Assembly (NCBI GenBank): GCA_002299895.1
Contig: DBOC01000010.1
Span: 47,881 to 111,880, forward strand
Origin: Sphingomonadales bacterium UBA656
GTDB taxonomy: Bacteria; Pseudomonadota; Alphaproteobacteria; Sphingomonadales; Sphingomonadaceae
Direction: 5' to 3'
Length of the DNA stretch: 64,000 bases
Part shown: one piece after another, positions 35,824 to 44,601 of the stretch
Layout of the letters: every line of letters starts with the position of its first letter
Position numbering within the stretch: position 1 is the stretch's first letter
Made by a program: the position numbers and the translations under genes
Notes under the pieces: model-generated
What the model was told of the DNA's origin: nothing
The model's input: only the letters and a program-made list of their open reading frames with translations
The model's database searches: none

Positions 35824-37388
35824 CCAATCATAGCGCGTAAATTGGCAATGCTGTCTGCCTCATCCGCTGGCTTGTCGCGGCGCAAGCGGGAGATACGTGG
35901 GAACCGCATCGCTATGCCCGATTTATGCCGCTTGGATTCGTGCACCGCGTCAAAAGCAACCTCCAGCACCAAAGACTTTTCGACCTCACGCACAGGGCCA
36001 AAACGCGCCACCGTGTTGTCGCGCACGAAACGATCCAGCCATTTCAATTCTGCATCGCTAAACCCCGAATAAGCCTTGCCCACGGGCAACAAGACGCCGT
36101 CTGGTGTCCAGCAGCCAAAGGTATAATCTGAATAAAAAGACGAGCGTTTCCCGCTGCCGCGCTGCGCATACATCATGACGCAGTCGGCAACGAGCGGCTC
36201 GCGTTTCCATTTGTACCAAAGGCCGACCTTGCGGCCAGCCAGATAAGGCGCGTCGCGTCGTTTCAACATGACGCCCTCAATGGCCGCCGCACGCGCCGCG
36301 GCGCGCATTTCCGCCAGATGGTCAAAGTCCCGCGCTTCGATGATTGCAGACAGGTCGAACCGGACCGGGTCTAGCCTGGCCGCGAATAACTCCAGCCGTT
36401 CCCGCCGCACGGTCCAAGGCTGGCTGCGCATATCCTCCGCCCCGTCGAATAATATGTCATATAGGCGCACAAATACCGGATATTCCGCCTGCATCGCTGC
36501 CGTTACATTTTTACGGCCCAAACGCTGTTGCAGCGCGTTGAAGCTTGCCGCCTCCCCACCTTGCACATCGCCACGGACCAATAATTCGCCATCGACCACG
36601 CCAATGCCGTTGAAGGCGGCGGCGATTTCAGGAAAGGCTGCGGTCACTTCATCACCACCACGGCTAAAAAGACGCGTTTCCCCGCCAGTTGAGGCGATCT
36701 GAATGCGGATGCCGTCCCATTTCCATTCGGCGGCAAAATCTTCCAGATTTACGCTTCCATCTTCCAACGGGTGGGCCAGCATGAAGGGCCGGAAAAACGC
36801 GCTATCGGCTGGATCGGGGCGCTCGGATTTGCCTTCGCCCCAAGCAAATAATTCGGCATAAGGCGGGCGTAGCGCGTGCCAGACCTCCTCAACATCGTCC
36901 ACCGACACCCCAAAGGCTTGCCCAAAGGCGGTTTTGGCCAGCCGTGCTGATATGCCCACGCGCATGCCACCTGTTGCGAGCTTCAGCAGGGCATAACGAC
37001 CATTGGCATCCAACCTGTCCATTAGTTCGGCCAGCAAGTTAGGCGCACGCGCACGGCTTGTATTGTTAAGCAGGTCAATGACTTCCGACACCGTAGGCGC
37101 CACTGCTTCGGCGGCAATATCAGGCCACATCAGGGCAACCGTTTCCGCCGTGTCACCAACATAATCGCGGCTCATGCGGAACAGCATCGGGTCAAATCGT
37201 TCCTCGGCCATGGCGCGGATGGCCGCCGATTTAACTGTGGCAATGCTGAGTGTGCCCGCAAGCGCCGCCAACGCCCAACCGCGATCCGGGTCAGGCGTAT
37301 CGCGCAGATATTCTGCGATCAGCCGGACCTTATGGTCGCGTGATCGCGTGTAGATTAGCCCGTCGATGAGTGCGGCGAAAGCCTGCAT
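35820..37388 (-). CDS. ATP-dependent DNA ligase, cisplatin damage response type
   Basis: A 522-residue ligase with an N-terminal DNA-binding domain, the adenylation motif KWDG at Lys223 and motifs VDGELLVRG and EGVMLKRRDAPY. The C-terminal OB-fold carries WYKWKRE and FPRISRLRRDK. This architecture and the partner exonuclease match the four-gene ligase-associated repair cluster (exonuclease, ligase, DEAD helicase, phosphoesterase). It starts 1 base into the stop of the exonuclease. The helicase and phosphoesterase are missing here. Confidence 0.92.
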   Translation of the reverse strand: MQAFAALIDGLIYTRSRDHKVRLIAEYLRDTPDPDRGWALAALAGTLSIATVKSAAIRAMAEERFDPMLFRMSRDYVGDTAETVALMWPDIAAEAVAPTVSEVIDLLNNTSRARAPNLLAELMDRLDANGRYALLKLATGGMRVGISARLAKTAFGQAFGVSVDDVEEVWHALRPPYAELFAWGEGKSERPDPADSAFFRPFMLAHPLEDGSVNLEDFAAEWKWDGIRIQIASTGGETRLFSRGGDEVTAAFPEIAAAFNGIGVVDGELLVRGDVQGGEAASFNALQQRLGRKNVTAAMQAEYPVFVRLYDILFDGAEDMRSQPWTVRRERLELFAARLDPVRFDLSAIIEARDFDHLAEMRAAARAAAIEGVMLKRRDAPYLAGRKVGLWYKWKREPLVADCVMMYAQRGSGKRSSFYSDYTFGCWTPDGVLLPVGKAYSGFSDAELKWLDRFVRDNTVARFGPVREVEKSLVLEVAFDAVHESKRHKSGIAMRFPRISRLRRDKPADEADSIANLRAMIG

Positions 37389-38458
37389 CAGCTCTCATCC
37401 TCTTCTTCACGGCCAACCAGATCAAGCGCGCGCGCTTTTAATTGATGTAGCTCGCACCAGCGGCCAAGGGCGTCGGTGCGGCCATGGGTGATCCATGTTT
37501 CGCTCGGCCGAAGTTCCAACAATGTGTCGGTCAACTCGTTCCAATCGGCATGATCCGAAATCACCAAAGGCAGTTCAACATTTCGTTGTCGCGCACGTTG
37601 CCGCACCCGCATCCATCCCGACGCCATGGCGGTGATCGGGTCAGGCAAACGCTGCGCCCAGCGGTCATTCATCGCCGATGGCGGGGCAATGACAATCCCG
37701 CCTTTCATCTCGGCCTTGGCAAGCCCCGTCGCCAATATGAGTTCACCCAAAGGCACATCATGCGCCATATAAAGATCACACATTTTCTGCATCGCGCCAT
37801 GGATGTAAATGGGCGCGTCATAGCCGGCGCGCCGTAGTTCCGCGATGACACGCTGCGCCTTACCCAGCGCATAGGCCCCTATCAAGATGCAACCATCGCC
37901 ATTGGCTTCGCGCGCGGCGAGCAATTTGGCAATCTCATCCTCGATCGGCGGATGGGTGAAAACGGGTAAGCCAAAGGTCGCTTCGGTAATCAAAACATCG
38001 CAAGGCACGGGTTCAAACGGCGCACAGGTCGGGTCGAACCGTCGTTTATAGTCGCCCGTCACAACCACGCGTTCGCCCGCATGTTCCAGCAAGATTTGCG
38101 CGGATCCCAAAACATGTCCGGCAGGATGAAAGCTGATTTTCACGCCATTTGCCTCAAAGCCATCGCCATAGCGCATGGGCGTGCCCGTTTCCGTGCCATA
38201 ACGCAGCGCCATGATCGCCAGCGTCTCTGGCGTCGCCCAGACAGTGCCATGGCCACTGCGCGCATGGTCCGCATGGCCATGCGTCACCAAGGCGCGCTCG
38301 GCAGGGCGCGATGGATCAATCCACATGTCCGCTGGCTTGACATAAATGCCATGCGCATGTGGTTCGATCCAATGTTGGGCGACGGTTCGGGCGATTATAA
38401 CGTTCCTTTTCTGCGGCTTGATATGGGGTGCAGCAAGGGCAATGTAAACCAATCGCAA
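37388..38458 (-). CDS. Ligase-associated DNA exonuclease (metallo-beta-lactamase fold)
   Basis: About 335-356 residues of the MBL/beta-CASP nuclease type. The metal site is THGHADHARSGHG and the second His/Asp segments are HPAGHVLGSAQI and VVTGDYKRRFDP. Family similarity begins at HWIEPHAHGIYVKPADMWIDP. The only ordinary start is TTG at 38458, which adds unconserved residues. An AAAAGGA (38404-38410) sits 5 bases before an ATA codon (38398) and 8 before an ATC (38395), so an unusual start is possible. It works with the adjoining ligase. Confidence 0.88.
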   Translation of the reverse strand: MRLVYIALAAPHIKPQKRNVIIARTVAQHWIEPHAHGIYVKPADMWIDPSRPAERALVTHGHADHARSGHGTVWATPETLAIMALRYGTETGTPMRYGDGFEANGVKISFHPAGHVLGSAQILLEHAGERVVVTGDYKRRFDPTCAPFEPVPCDVLITEATFGLPVFTHPPIEDEIAKLLAAREANGDGCILIGAYALGKAQRVIAELRRAGYDAPIYIHGAMQKMCDLYMAHDVPLGELILATGLAKAEMKGGIVIAPPSAMNDRWAQRLPDPITAMASGWMRVRQRARQRNVELPLVISDHADWNELTDTLLELRPSETWITHGRTDALGRWCELHQLKARALDLVGREEEDES

Positions 38459-38588
38459 GGCTGCTATTTCATAATGTTGATGCGCAGTTGGCGTTCACCA
38501 TTTTGCATTGCACGCTTCGGACAGGCGATATGCGGGCGAAACATTTTTTCAGCATTTTGTCCTGCCATAGCTGCATTATATTGACGTG

Positions 38589-38711
38589 ATGGTCTTTCTG
38601 CTGATTAGTTCGGTGCTGTTGGCGCTAGCGGTCAACCGTCTGGTTTTCGGCAACCGCGCGATTTTTATGTTTTCAAGGGAGGAGCGCGCATTACGCGCGG
38701 CAGAGGCATGA
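38589..38711 (+). CDS. 40-residue small membrane protein upstream of glpK
   Basis: A short frame encodes MVFLLISSVLLALAVNRLVF followed by GNRAIFMFSREERALRAAEA: one hydrophobic helix and a basic, charged tail. Its stop overlaps the glpK ATG as ATGA, a sign of translational coupling. A GTG directly precedes the ATG. I do not recognise a family. The overlap and helix-plus-charged-tail layout argue for a real gene. Confidence 0.6.
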   Translation: MVFLLISSVLLALAVNRLVFGNRAIFMFSREERALRAAEA

Positions 38712-40174
38712 GCGAATATATATTGGTCATAGACGAAGGTACGACATCAACACGCGCCGTTTTATTTGCAGCAGACGGCACCGCTGTGTACAGTTGCCAG
38801 CTCCCGCTAACGCAGCATTATCCGCAACCCGGCCTTGTCGAACATGATGCGGAGGAAATTTGGAACCTCACGCTCGCTTGTGCGCAGGCGATGGTTACCA
38901 AAGCGGGCGGCGCAAACCGTATCGCAAGCATTGGCATAACCAACCAGCGCGAGACAATTGTGTTCTGGGACAAACGCACGGGCAAGCCGCTCGCCCCTGC
39001 CATTGTATGGCAAGACCGGCGGACGGCAGACATTTGCGCGGCGATGAAAGCGAAAGGCGAAGAGCCCGTACTGCAGGCGAAAACCGGATTATTGCTTGAT
39101 CCTTATTTCAGCGGATCAAAAATTGGCTGGGCGTTGGAGAATTGGCCGCAGCTGAAGGATACGGGCGCACATCTGGCGGTGGGCACGGTCGAAAGCTACC
39201 TTGTCTATCGGTTGACAGGCGGAAGCCATATCAGCGACGCCAGTAATGCCGCGCGGACCGCGCTCATGGCGATTGGCAGCGGCGGATGGGATGACGGGTT
39301 GATGGACCTGTTTGGCGTCCCACGCGACATATTACCAGAAATCACCGATTGCGCAGGCGACCTTGGCACGACCTTGCCCGAACATTTCGGCGGCGCAATC
39401 CGCATTTCGGGCATGGCGGGGGACCAACAAGCCGCAACTATCGGCCAAGGGTGCTTTGCCGTTGGGCAGACCAAGGCGACCTTTGGCACAGGCGCGTTTG
39501 TGCTCACGCAAACCGGCACGACATTGCGCCAGTCGCGTCACCGCTTGCTGTCGACGATATTGTACCAGTTGAATGGCGAACGCCATTATGCGCTGGAAGG
39601 GTCGGTGTTCGTTGCCGGCAGCCTCGTCCAATGGCTGCGTGATGATTTGGGCCTGATATCCCATGCTGCCGAGACCGAACCGCTCGCACGCAGCGTAGCA
39701 GACAATGGCGGCGTCTATCTGGTGCCGGCGCTTTCGGGTCTTGGCGCGCCTCATTGGCGACCAGACGCTCGTGCAACGATCAGCGGATTGAGCTTCGCCG
39801 CGACAAAGGCGCATGTCGCCCGCGCCGCGCTGGAGGCGATGGCGCATCAAACCTATGACCTCAAAACCGCCTTTGCCGCCGATGGCGCAGATTGGGCCGA
39901 ATTGCGTATCGATGGCGGCATGGTCGCGAATGACTGGATGGCGCAGGATCTCGCCGACATGTTGGCGATTGATGTCGAACGCCCGGCCTTTGTCGAAACA
40001 ACTGCGCTAGGCGCAGCGATGCTTGCGGCGGTGGGTTGCGGACTATTTTCTACCTTGGAGCATGCGGCCAGCATGAGAGGCGGGGTCACGCGTTTTGCAC
40101 CCATGCTCGACAATGACGCCCGTGCGTCCCGCTTGGCAGGATGGGCCGATGCACTTGCCCGCGTTCTACAATGA
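38708..40174 (+). CDS. glpK: Glycerol kinase
   Basis: A 488-residue FGGY-family kinase that phosphorylates glycerol to glycerol 3-phosphate. The ATP loop region is DEGTTSTR. The glycerol-contact segments are NQRETIVFWD and VWQDRRTADIC, and the second ATP motif is GTGAFVLTQTG. The active-site helix includes LSGLGAPHWRPDARATISGL. glpF and glpD are not adjacent, so uptake and oxidation genes must lie elsewhere. It is coupled to the small membrane ORF. Confidence 0.95.
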   Translation: MSEYILVIDEGTTSTRAVLFAADGTAVYSCQLPLTQHYPQPGLVEHDAEEIWNLTLACAQAMVTKAGGANRIASIGITNQRETIVFWDKRTGKPLAPAIVWQDRRTADICAAMKAKGEEPVLQAKTGLLLDPYFSGSKIGWALENWPQLKDTGAHLAVGTVESYLVYRLTGGSHISDASNAARTALMAIGSGGWDDGLMDLFGVPRDILPEITDCAGDLGTTLPEHFGGAIRISGMAGDQQAATIGQGCFAVGQTKATFGTGAFVLTQTGTTLRQSRHRLLSTILYQLNGERHYALEGSVFVAGSLVQWLRDDLGLISHAAETEPLARSVADNGGVYLVPALSGLGAPHWRPDARATISGLSFAATKAHVARAALEAMAHQTYDLKTAFAADGADWAELRIDGGMVANDWMAQDLADMLAIDVERPAFVETTALGAAMLAAVGCGLFSTLEHAASMRGGVTRFAPMLDNDARASRLAGWADALARVLQ

Positions 40175-40254
40175 TGCGCTGATAAAAGGGGCTTGTCGTC
40201 AAGGTGGATGTCTGACTTGTTTTGGCGAGCATTAATCCGTAACGCTGCCACTTC

Positions 40255-41397
40255 ATGACGGACGCTCTTGCACTGGCTTATGCCCAACGATTGATCGCTT
40301 GCGAAAGCGTCACACCCGCCAGTGGTGGGGTATTTGACGCGCTTGAAGATATGCTCGTGCCACTTGGCTTTACCGTCGAACGCTTCATGTCAGGCGAAGA
40401 CGACGACAACCCTGCCCATGGCGCGCCCGTCGAAAATCTATTCGCAATCCGGCAAAGCACAATTGGTGGGCATTTCGCCTTTGCAGGCCACGTGGATGTT
40501 GTTCCGCCCGGCAATGGCTGGACTAGCGACCCGTTTGTGCCAGAGATTAAGGGCGATTTGCTGCATGGACGCGGTGCAGTTGATATGAAGGGCAGCATCG
40601 CCGCCTTTGTCGCTGCATTGCATGACATTCCCAAGGATGCGGGCACTATCAGCCTGATCATCACTGGCGACGAAGAAGGGCCTGCCATCCACGGCACACG
40701 GGCGTTGATCACCCATATGCAAAAACGGGGCAGCATTCCTGATTATTGCCTCGTCGGTGAACCCACCAGCGTCAACCGCTTGGGCGATATGATGAAAATC
40801 GGCCGTCGCGGATCGGTCAATATGTGGATTTCGGTCGCGGGAACCCAAGGCCATGTCGCTTACCCACATCTGGCGGACAACCCAATTCCAAGGCTCATCG
40901 CCATCCTGGCGGAGATCGAGGCAATCACGCTCGATGAAGGTACCGATTGGTTCCAGCCAAGTAATATCGAAGTGACCGACCTGAACGTCGGCAACACGGC
41001 AACCAACGTCATTCCCGCAAAAGCCGAAGCGCGATTGTCGATACGGTTCAATGATTTGCAAAATGGCGATGCGCTTGTTCTAAGGCTCCGTGAGCTTGTT
41101 GAGCGCCATGGGGGCACTCTGACCGCCATGGTTTCGGGAGAAGCCTTCCTGACCCCTCCTGGTGCGTTCTCAGCGGCTATAGCAGAGGCGGTAGAGCAAG
41201 TCGTCGGTATCGCACCCGAAGCATCGACGACGGGCGGTACATCCGATGCACGTTTCCTGACCAAAATATGCCCGGTAGTCGAATTTGGCCTGTGCAATGC
41301 AACGATGCATAAGCTGGATGAGGCTGTGGCAATAAAGGACCTGTCGGCGCTGACCGAAATTTACCGGCGGATCGCGCTTAAAATGTTGGCGGCTTAG
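40255..41397 (+). CDS. dapE: Succinyl-diaminopimelate desuccinylase
   Basis: A 380-residue di-zinc M20 hydrolase of the lysine/DAP pathway that removes succinate to give LL-DAP. Metal-ligand segments are FAGHVDVVPPGNGW, GRGAVDMKGSI, TGDEEGPAIHGT and the C-terminal CNATMHKLDE. The specificity segment VGEPTSVNRLGDMMKIGRRG is typical of DapE. It shares its final bases with the convergent Smr gene (TTAG). Confidence 0.95.
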   Translation: MTDALALAYAQRLIACESVTPASGGVFDALEDMLVPLGFTVERFMSGEDDDNPAHGAPVENLFAIRQSTIGGHFAFAGHVDVVPPGNGWTSDPFVPEIKGDLLHGRGAVDMKGSIAAFVAALHDIPKDAGTISLIITGDEEGPAIHGTRALITHMQKRGSIPDYCLVGEPTSVNRLGDMMKIGRRGSVNMWISVAGTQGHVAYPHLADNPIPRLIAILAEIEAITLDEGTDWFQPSNIEVTDLNVGNTATNVIPAKAEARLSIRFNDLQNGDALVLRLRELVERHGGTLTAMVSGEAFLTPPGAFSAAIAEAVEQVVGIAPEASTTGGTSDARFLTKICPVVEFGLCNATMHKLDEAVAIKDLSALTEIYRRIALKMLAA

Positions 41398-41948
41398 CCC
41401 TTTAGCATGATGTAAAGCGCGCCTGCGCCGCCATGGCGTGGATGGGCGTTGCGCACCGCCGAAATATGCCGCGCATGCCGCGACGCCGCCAGCCAGTCGC
41501 GAACAACAGCAGCAATTGCGCCCCGGCCCGTGCCACTGGCCCGATCATGCGCGCGCGGCTTGCCGGTCACGAGCAATATCACCTTCATCCGCTGGGCAAT
41601 CGCCTGCTCCAGCGCGCCGTCGAGACGGTTATATGCCAGTGACAAGGAGGCATCGTGTAAATCGATGCTGACATCGGGAATGATGCTACCCCGCGTAATC
41701 CTTTTATCCCAATGCCCGTCGAGATTGTGCGGAACTGGCGCAATCTTGCCTTGCGTTGGCGTATGTTTCGGCTTTGTGTCGGCAGGCACAGGCTTAGGTT
41801 TGGCGCTGAGAAACTTCGCCAGCACCGCTTTATCTGTCGCTGGAGTCGCAACCGGTGCCGGCTTTGGCTTGCCGCCATGCATTGGCTTGACGGTCGCAAT
41901 GACCCTGCCCCAAAGCGACTTTTCGGTGCTGTCGAGAGGCCGTGCCAT
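41394..41948 (-). CDS. Smr (small MutS-related) domain protein
   Basis: A 184-residue protein. A basic, Pro- and Lys-rich N-terminus (KPMHGGKPKPAPVATP) is followed by a C-terminal Smr domain (SIDLHDASLSLAYNRLDGAL, VILLVTGKPRAH, GTGRGAIAAVVRDWL). Smr domains nick DNA or RNA. The domain occurs without MutS here. It lies 7 bases after mltA and is likely in its operon. Confidence 0.87.
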   Translation of the reverse strand: MARPLDSTEKSLWGRVIATVKPMHGGKPKPAPVATPATDKAVLAKFLSAKPKPVPADTKPKHTPTQGKIAPVPHNLDGHWDKRITRGSIIPDVSIDLHDASLSLAYNRLDGALEQAIAQRMKVILLVTGKPRAHDRASGTGRGAIAAVVRDWLAASRHARHISAVRNAHPRHGGAGALYIMLKG

Positions 41949-41955
41949 AGCCGCT

Positions 41956-43158
41956 TTACAGACCTAACCGCGCAACCGCAGCCTTGGGCAAGAAAATAAG
42001 CGCAGCGCCACGCGCCGCCATGCCACCCGCAATCGTGCGTGCGCGGTCGCCAGCGCCCCAGAAGGTATCGATGCGGTTCGGCCCCTTAATGGCGCCGCCC
42101 GTATCCTGCGCAATCCAAATGCCATTGGGTTCCGCACGGTCCATCGACAACCATACAGGCGCGCCCAGCGGGATGAATTTCACGTCCACCGCAATGCTTG
42201 ATTCACCCACAACAGGATAGCCCATCGCGCCTAAAGGACCCGCGCCGGTCAGTTCGCGGAAGAAAATATAGCTTTTATTTTCCTGCATGATCTTGCGACC
42301 CTCTTCAGGATTGGCCCGCAAAAAGGCGACGATACCCTGCATCGACGGATCAGTAACCAGCCCGCGATCGCGCATCAGGCGACCGATGCCGGTATAACCA
42401 CGCCCATTCTGGCTGTCATAACCAATGCGCATCACATTGCCGTCGGGCAGCTTCAACCGACCCGAACCCTGAATTTGTAGAAAGAAAAATTCCACAGCAT
42501 CTGCGGCATAAGCAATCTCAAGGCCGCGCCCTGATAAGGACCCATTTTCAATCGCGGCCCGGTCATCATATTGCACAAATTTTGTGCCGCTAACCTTGCC
42601 CCTAATGGTTCGCCCCTTCAATTCATCGGAAAACTGCCCAAGATCGACATCAATCAGGTCCGACGGGCGCTTATAGACGGGCACCCCGCAACCCGCTTGC
42701 GGCTTCCGGCAACCGGCGATTTCGGGTTCAAAATAGCCGGTAGCAAAGGCCTTGCCCGTGCCGACTTGCACCGCATCCATATGCGTGGCGAAAAACGTAA
42801 GAGCATCGCCAGTCCATGTTTTGGCGGCGTCGCAAGCTGCGCCCCAATCGCTGCCTTGCGTGAGGCCGCTATTGTCTGTGCGGCGGACAAGGCCCGGGCA
42901 ACTAGTGCGGAAACTGTCCAACGCACGTGCCGCTTTGCCTGCATCAACTTGCAAAGTAGCTATTTGCAGGCCGCGTGTTACGCCAAGCCCCGCCGCAGTG
43001 GAAACATCGGCCGCAGGCGCTAATGCTTTGTCTGCAACAGACGGTTTAGCGACTATTGCCGATGATGACGATGCAGGGACAGCAACTGGTGCTACCGCGC
43101 TTGCACAAGCGGACAAAGTGAGCGCGGATAGGCTGAGCGTGAAAAGGGCGCGTTTCAT
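41956..43158 (-). CDS. mltA: Membrane-bound lytic murein transglycosylase A, lipoprotein
   Basis: A 400-residue lipoprotein; the lipobox is LSAC with Cys18. The MltA domain includes ATGYFEPEIAGC and PSDLIDVDLGQF. The catalytic Asp lies in the 3D domain at the C-terminus (IAQDTGGAIKGPNRIDTFWG). It cleaves peptidoglycan glycan strands at the outer membrane. It lies between the Tim44-like gene and Smr on the same strand. Confidence 0.93.
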   Translation of the reverse strand: MKRALFTLSLSALTLSACASAVAPVAVPASSSSAIVAKPSVADKALAPAADVSTAAGLGVTRGLQIATLQVDAGKAARALDSFRTSCPGLVRRTDNSGLTQGSDWGAACDAAKTWTGDALTFFATHMDAVQVGTGKAFATGYFEPEIAGCRKPQAGCGVPVYKRPSDLIDVDLGQFSDELKGRTIRGKVSGTKFVQYDDRAAIENGSLSGRGLEIAYAADAVEFFFLQIQGSGRLKLPDGNVMRIGYDSQNGRGYTGIGRLMRDRGLVTDPSMQGIVAFLRANPEEGRKIMQENKSYIFFRELTGAGPLGAMGYPVVGESSIAVDVKFIPLGAPVWLSMDRAEPNGIWIAQDTGGAIKGPNRIDTFWGAGDRARTIAGGMAARGAALIFLPKAAVARLGL

Positions 43159-43170
43159 CGCCCAGATGAA

Positions 43171-43830
43171 TCAGACCGAGTCGGTTTCGTCAAGCTTCCA
43201 GTTACGGTTGTCCGATTTCACATCGCGCATGAAGGTCCAGATATCATGCGTTTCAACCGCGTCAGTCATCGACCCGCCAATAACATTTCCATCGGCGTCC
43301 TTGACCATCGCGGCAATGTCGGCGTCAAAACGCACCGAGATACGGGCGATGGGGTGATCATAGCTTGCGTCGACAATACGAACTTCATCAATGCGGACCA
43401 AACGATTTTCGAGGGTTTCACCCCGTTCTGCACGACCATCAATGGCCTCGGCGAAGCTTGTATAAACGTCGTCATCGCACAAGAATTGAAGCGCTTCCTT
43501 GTCGCCCTTCCAAAAAGCCTCAAGCACCATTTTATAAGCGGTTTTTGAACCTTCTAAGAAGGAAGTGGAATCAAAATTGCGGTCGGCGTTAGAAATTGCC
43601 TTAACGCCACTTTGCGCGGCCGTTTCGACGTTCGAAAGGTCCGTCCCAGGTACAACAGAGGCCGCATCGGCACTCGTCGATGGCTGCCGCAACAACGGCG
43701 ATGCATGCGCTTCAACAGGGCGGCGCGCAACGGGCTCTTGTTCATGCCCGGTACGTTTGCCGAGCACTGCGTAAAGGCGAAGGCCCAAGAAAGCGGCGAC
43801 TAGCGCAAGCAATACAATAGTAAACGTCAC
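43171..43830 (-). CDS. Tim44-like domain protein (TimA family)
   Basis: A 219-residue protein anchored by an N-terminal helix (TFTIVLLALVAAFLGLRLYAVL) and containing a Tim44-like domain (FLEGSKTAYKMVLEAFWKGD to WTFMRDVKSDNRNWKLDET). Such proteins associate with the membrane and may aid protein assembly. The GTG at 43830 has GGAGG four bases upstream. It is divergent from secB, a recurring pair in alphaproteobacteria. Confidence 0.88.
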   Translation of the reverse strand: MTFTIVLLALVAAFLGLRLYAVLGKRTGHEQEPVARRPVEAHASPLLRQPSTSADAASVVPGTDLSNVETAAQSGVKAISNADRNFDSTSFLEGSKTAYKMVLEAFWKGDKEALQFLCDDDVYTSFAEAIDGRAERGETLENRLVRIDEVRIVDASYDHPIARISVRFDADIAAMVKDADGNVIGGSMTDAVETHDIWTFMRDVKSDNRNWKLDETDSV

Positions 43831-44068
43831 AACGCCTCCATGCGGCAAAAGCTCAATATGGTTTCTAAGCGAAATCTGATCGCGAAGGTTCCTCATAAAA
43901 GCATATAGGAATGAATGATACGGGTTTCAAAGGGCTTTGCCCAAAGAAAATTGCGCTTTACCGCAAACGCAAGTATCATTGCCCTTTGATGCCACGCCTG
44001 CTAGGCGCGACGGCCATCAAGGGTCGTTTATTGCGGCTGAGACAAACAACAAGAAAGCACGACACATC

Positions 44069-44578
44069 ATGGCCGACGAAACAGGCACCATCGTTTCCGA
44101 CAAAGTAAAAGCTAATGGCGAAGACACAGCGCCCGCTGTCGGCATGTTGAGCCAGTATATCAAGGACTTGTCGGTTGAAAATCCGAACGCGCCACACAGC
44201 TTCAACTGGGAAGGCCCGCCGCAAATTGATGTGCAAGTAAATATTCAAGCCAACGCGATTACAGACGAAGTGCATGAAGTCGCCTTACGGCTCGCCGTCA
44301 AGGCAGAGACGGACGATGGCGTGCAGTTCTCGGTAGAGCTGGATTATGGTACCTTATTTGGCCTGCGTAATGTCAGCGAAGAGCAAGCGCACCCGTTCTT
44401 ATTTGGCGAAGCACCGCGCTTGATGTTCCCTTTTGCGCGCCGCATCGTTGCGGATGCAGTGCGGGATGCCGGCTATCCACCACTGGTGCTTGAACCGATT
44501 GATTTCAACGCGCTCTACATCCAGCAGCTTGCCCAAGCACAGCAAATGGCAGAGACGCAGCCTGCCGGCGAAGCCTGA
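44069..44578 (+). CDS. secB: Protein-export chaperone SecB
   Basis: A 169-residue SecB. It binds unfolded preproteins and delivers them to SecA. Conserved parts are LSQYIKDLSVENPNAPHSF, QIDVQVNIQANAI, LDYGTLFGLRNVSEEQAHPF and MFPFARRIVADAVRDAGYPP. The ATG at 44069 directly begins the conserved part; the in-frame extension to 43937 is not supported. The 238-base gap to the Tim44-like gene should hold divergent promoters. Confidence 0.95.
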   Translation: MADETGTIVSDKVKANGEDTAPAVGMLSQYIKDLSVENPNAPHSFNWEGPPQIDVQVNIQANAITDEVHEVALRLAVKAETDDGVQFSVELDYGTLFGLRNVSEEQAHPFLFGEAPRLMFPFARRIVADAVRDAGYPPLVLEPIDFNALYIQQLAQAQQMAETQPAGEA

Positions 44579-44601
44579 AGCCGACGGCACCAGGTGAGCA
44601 G

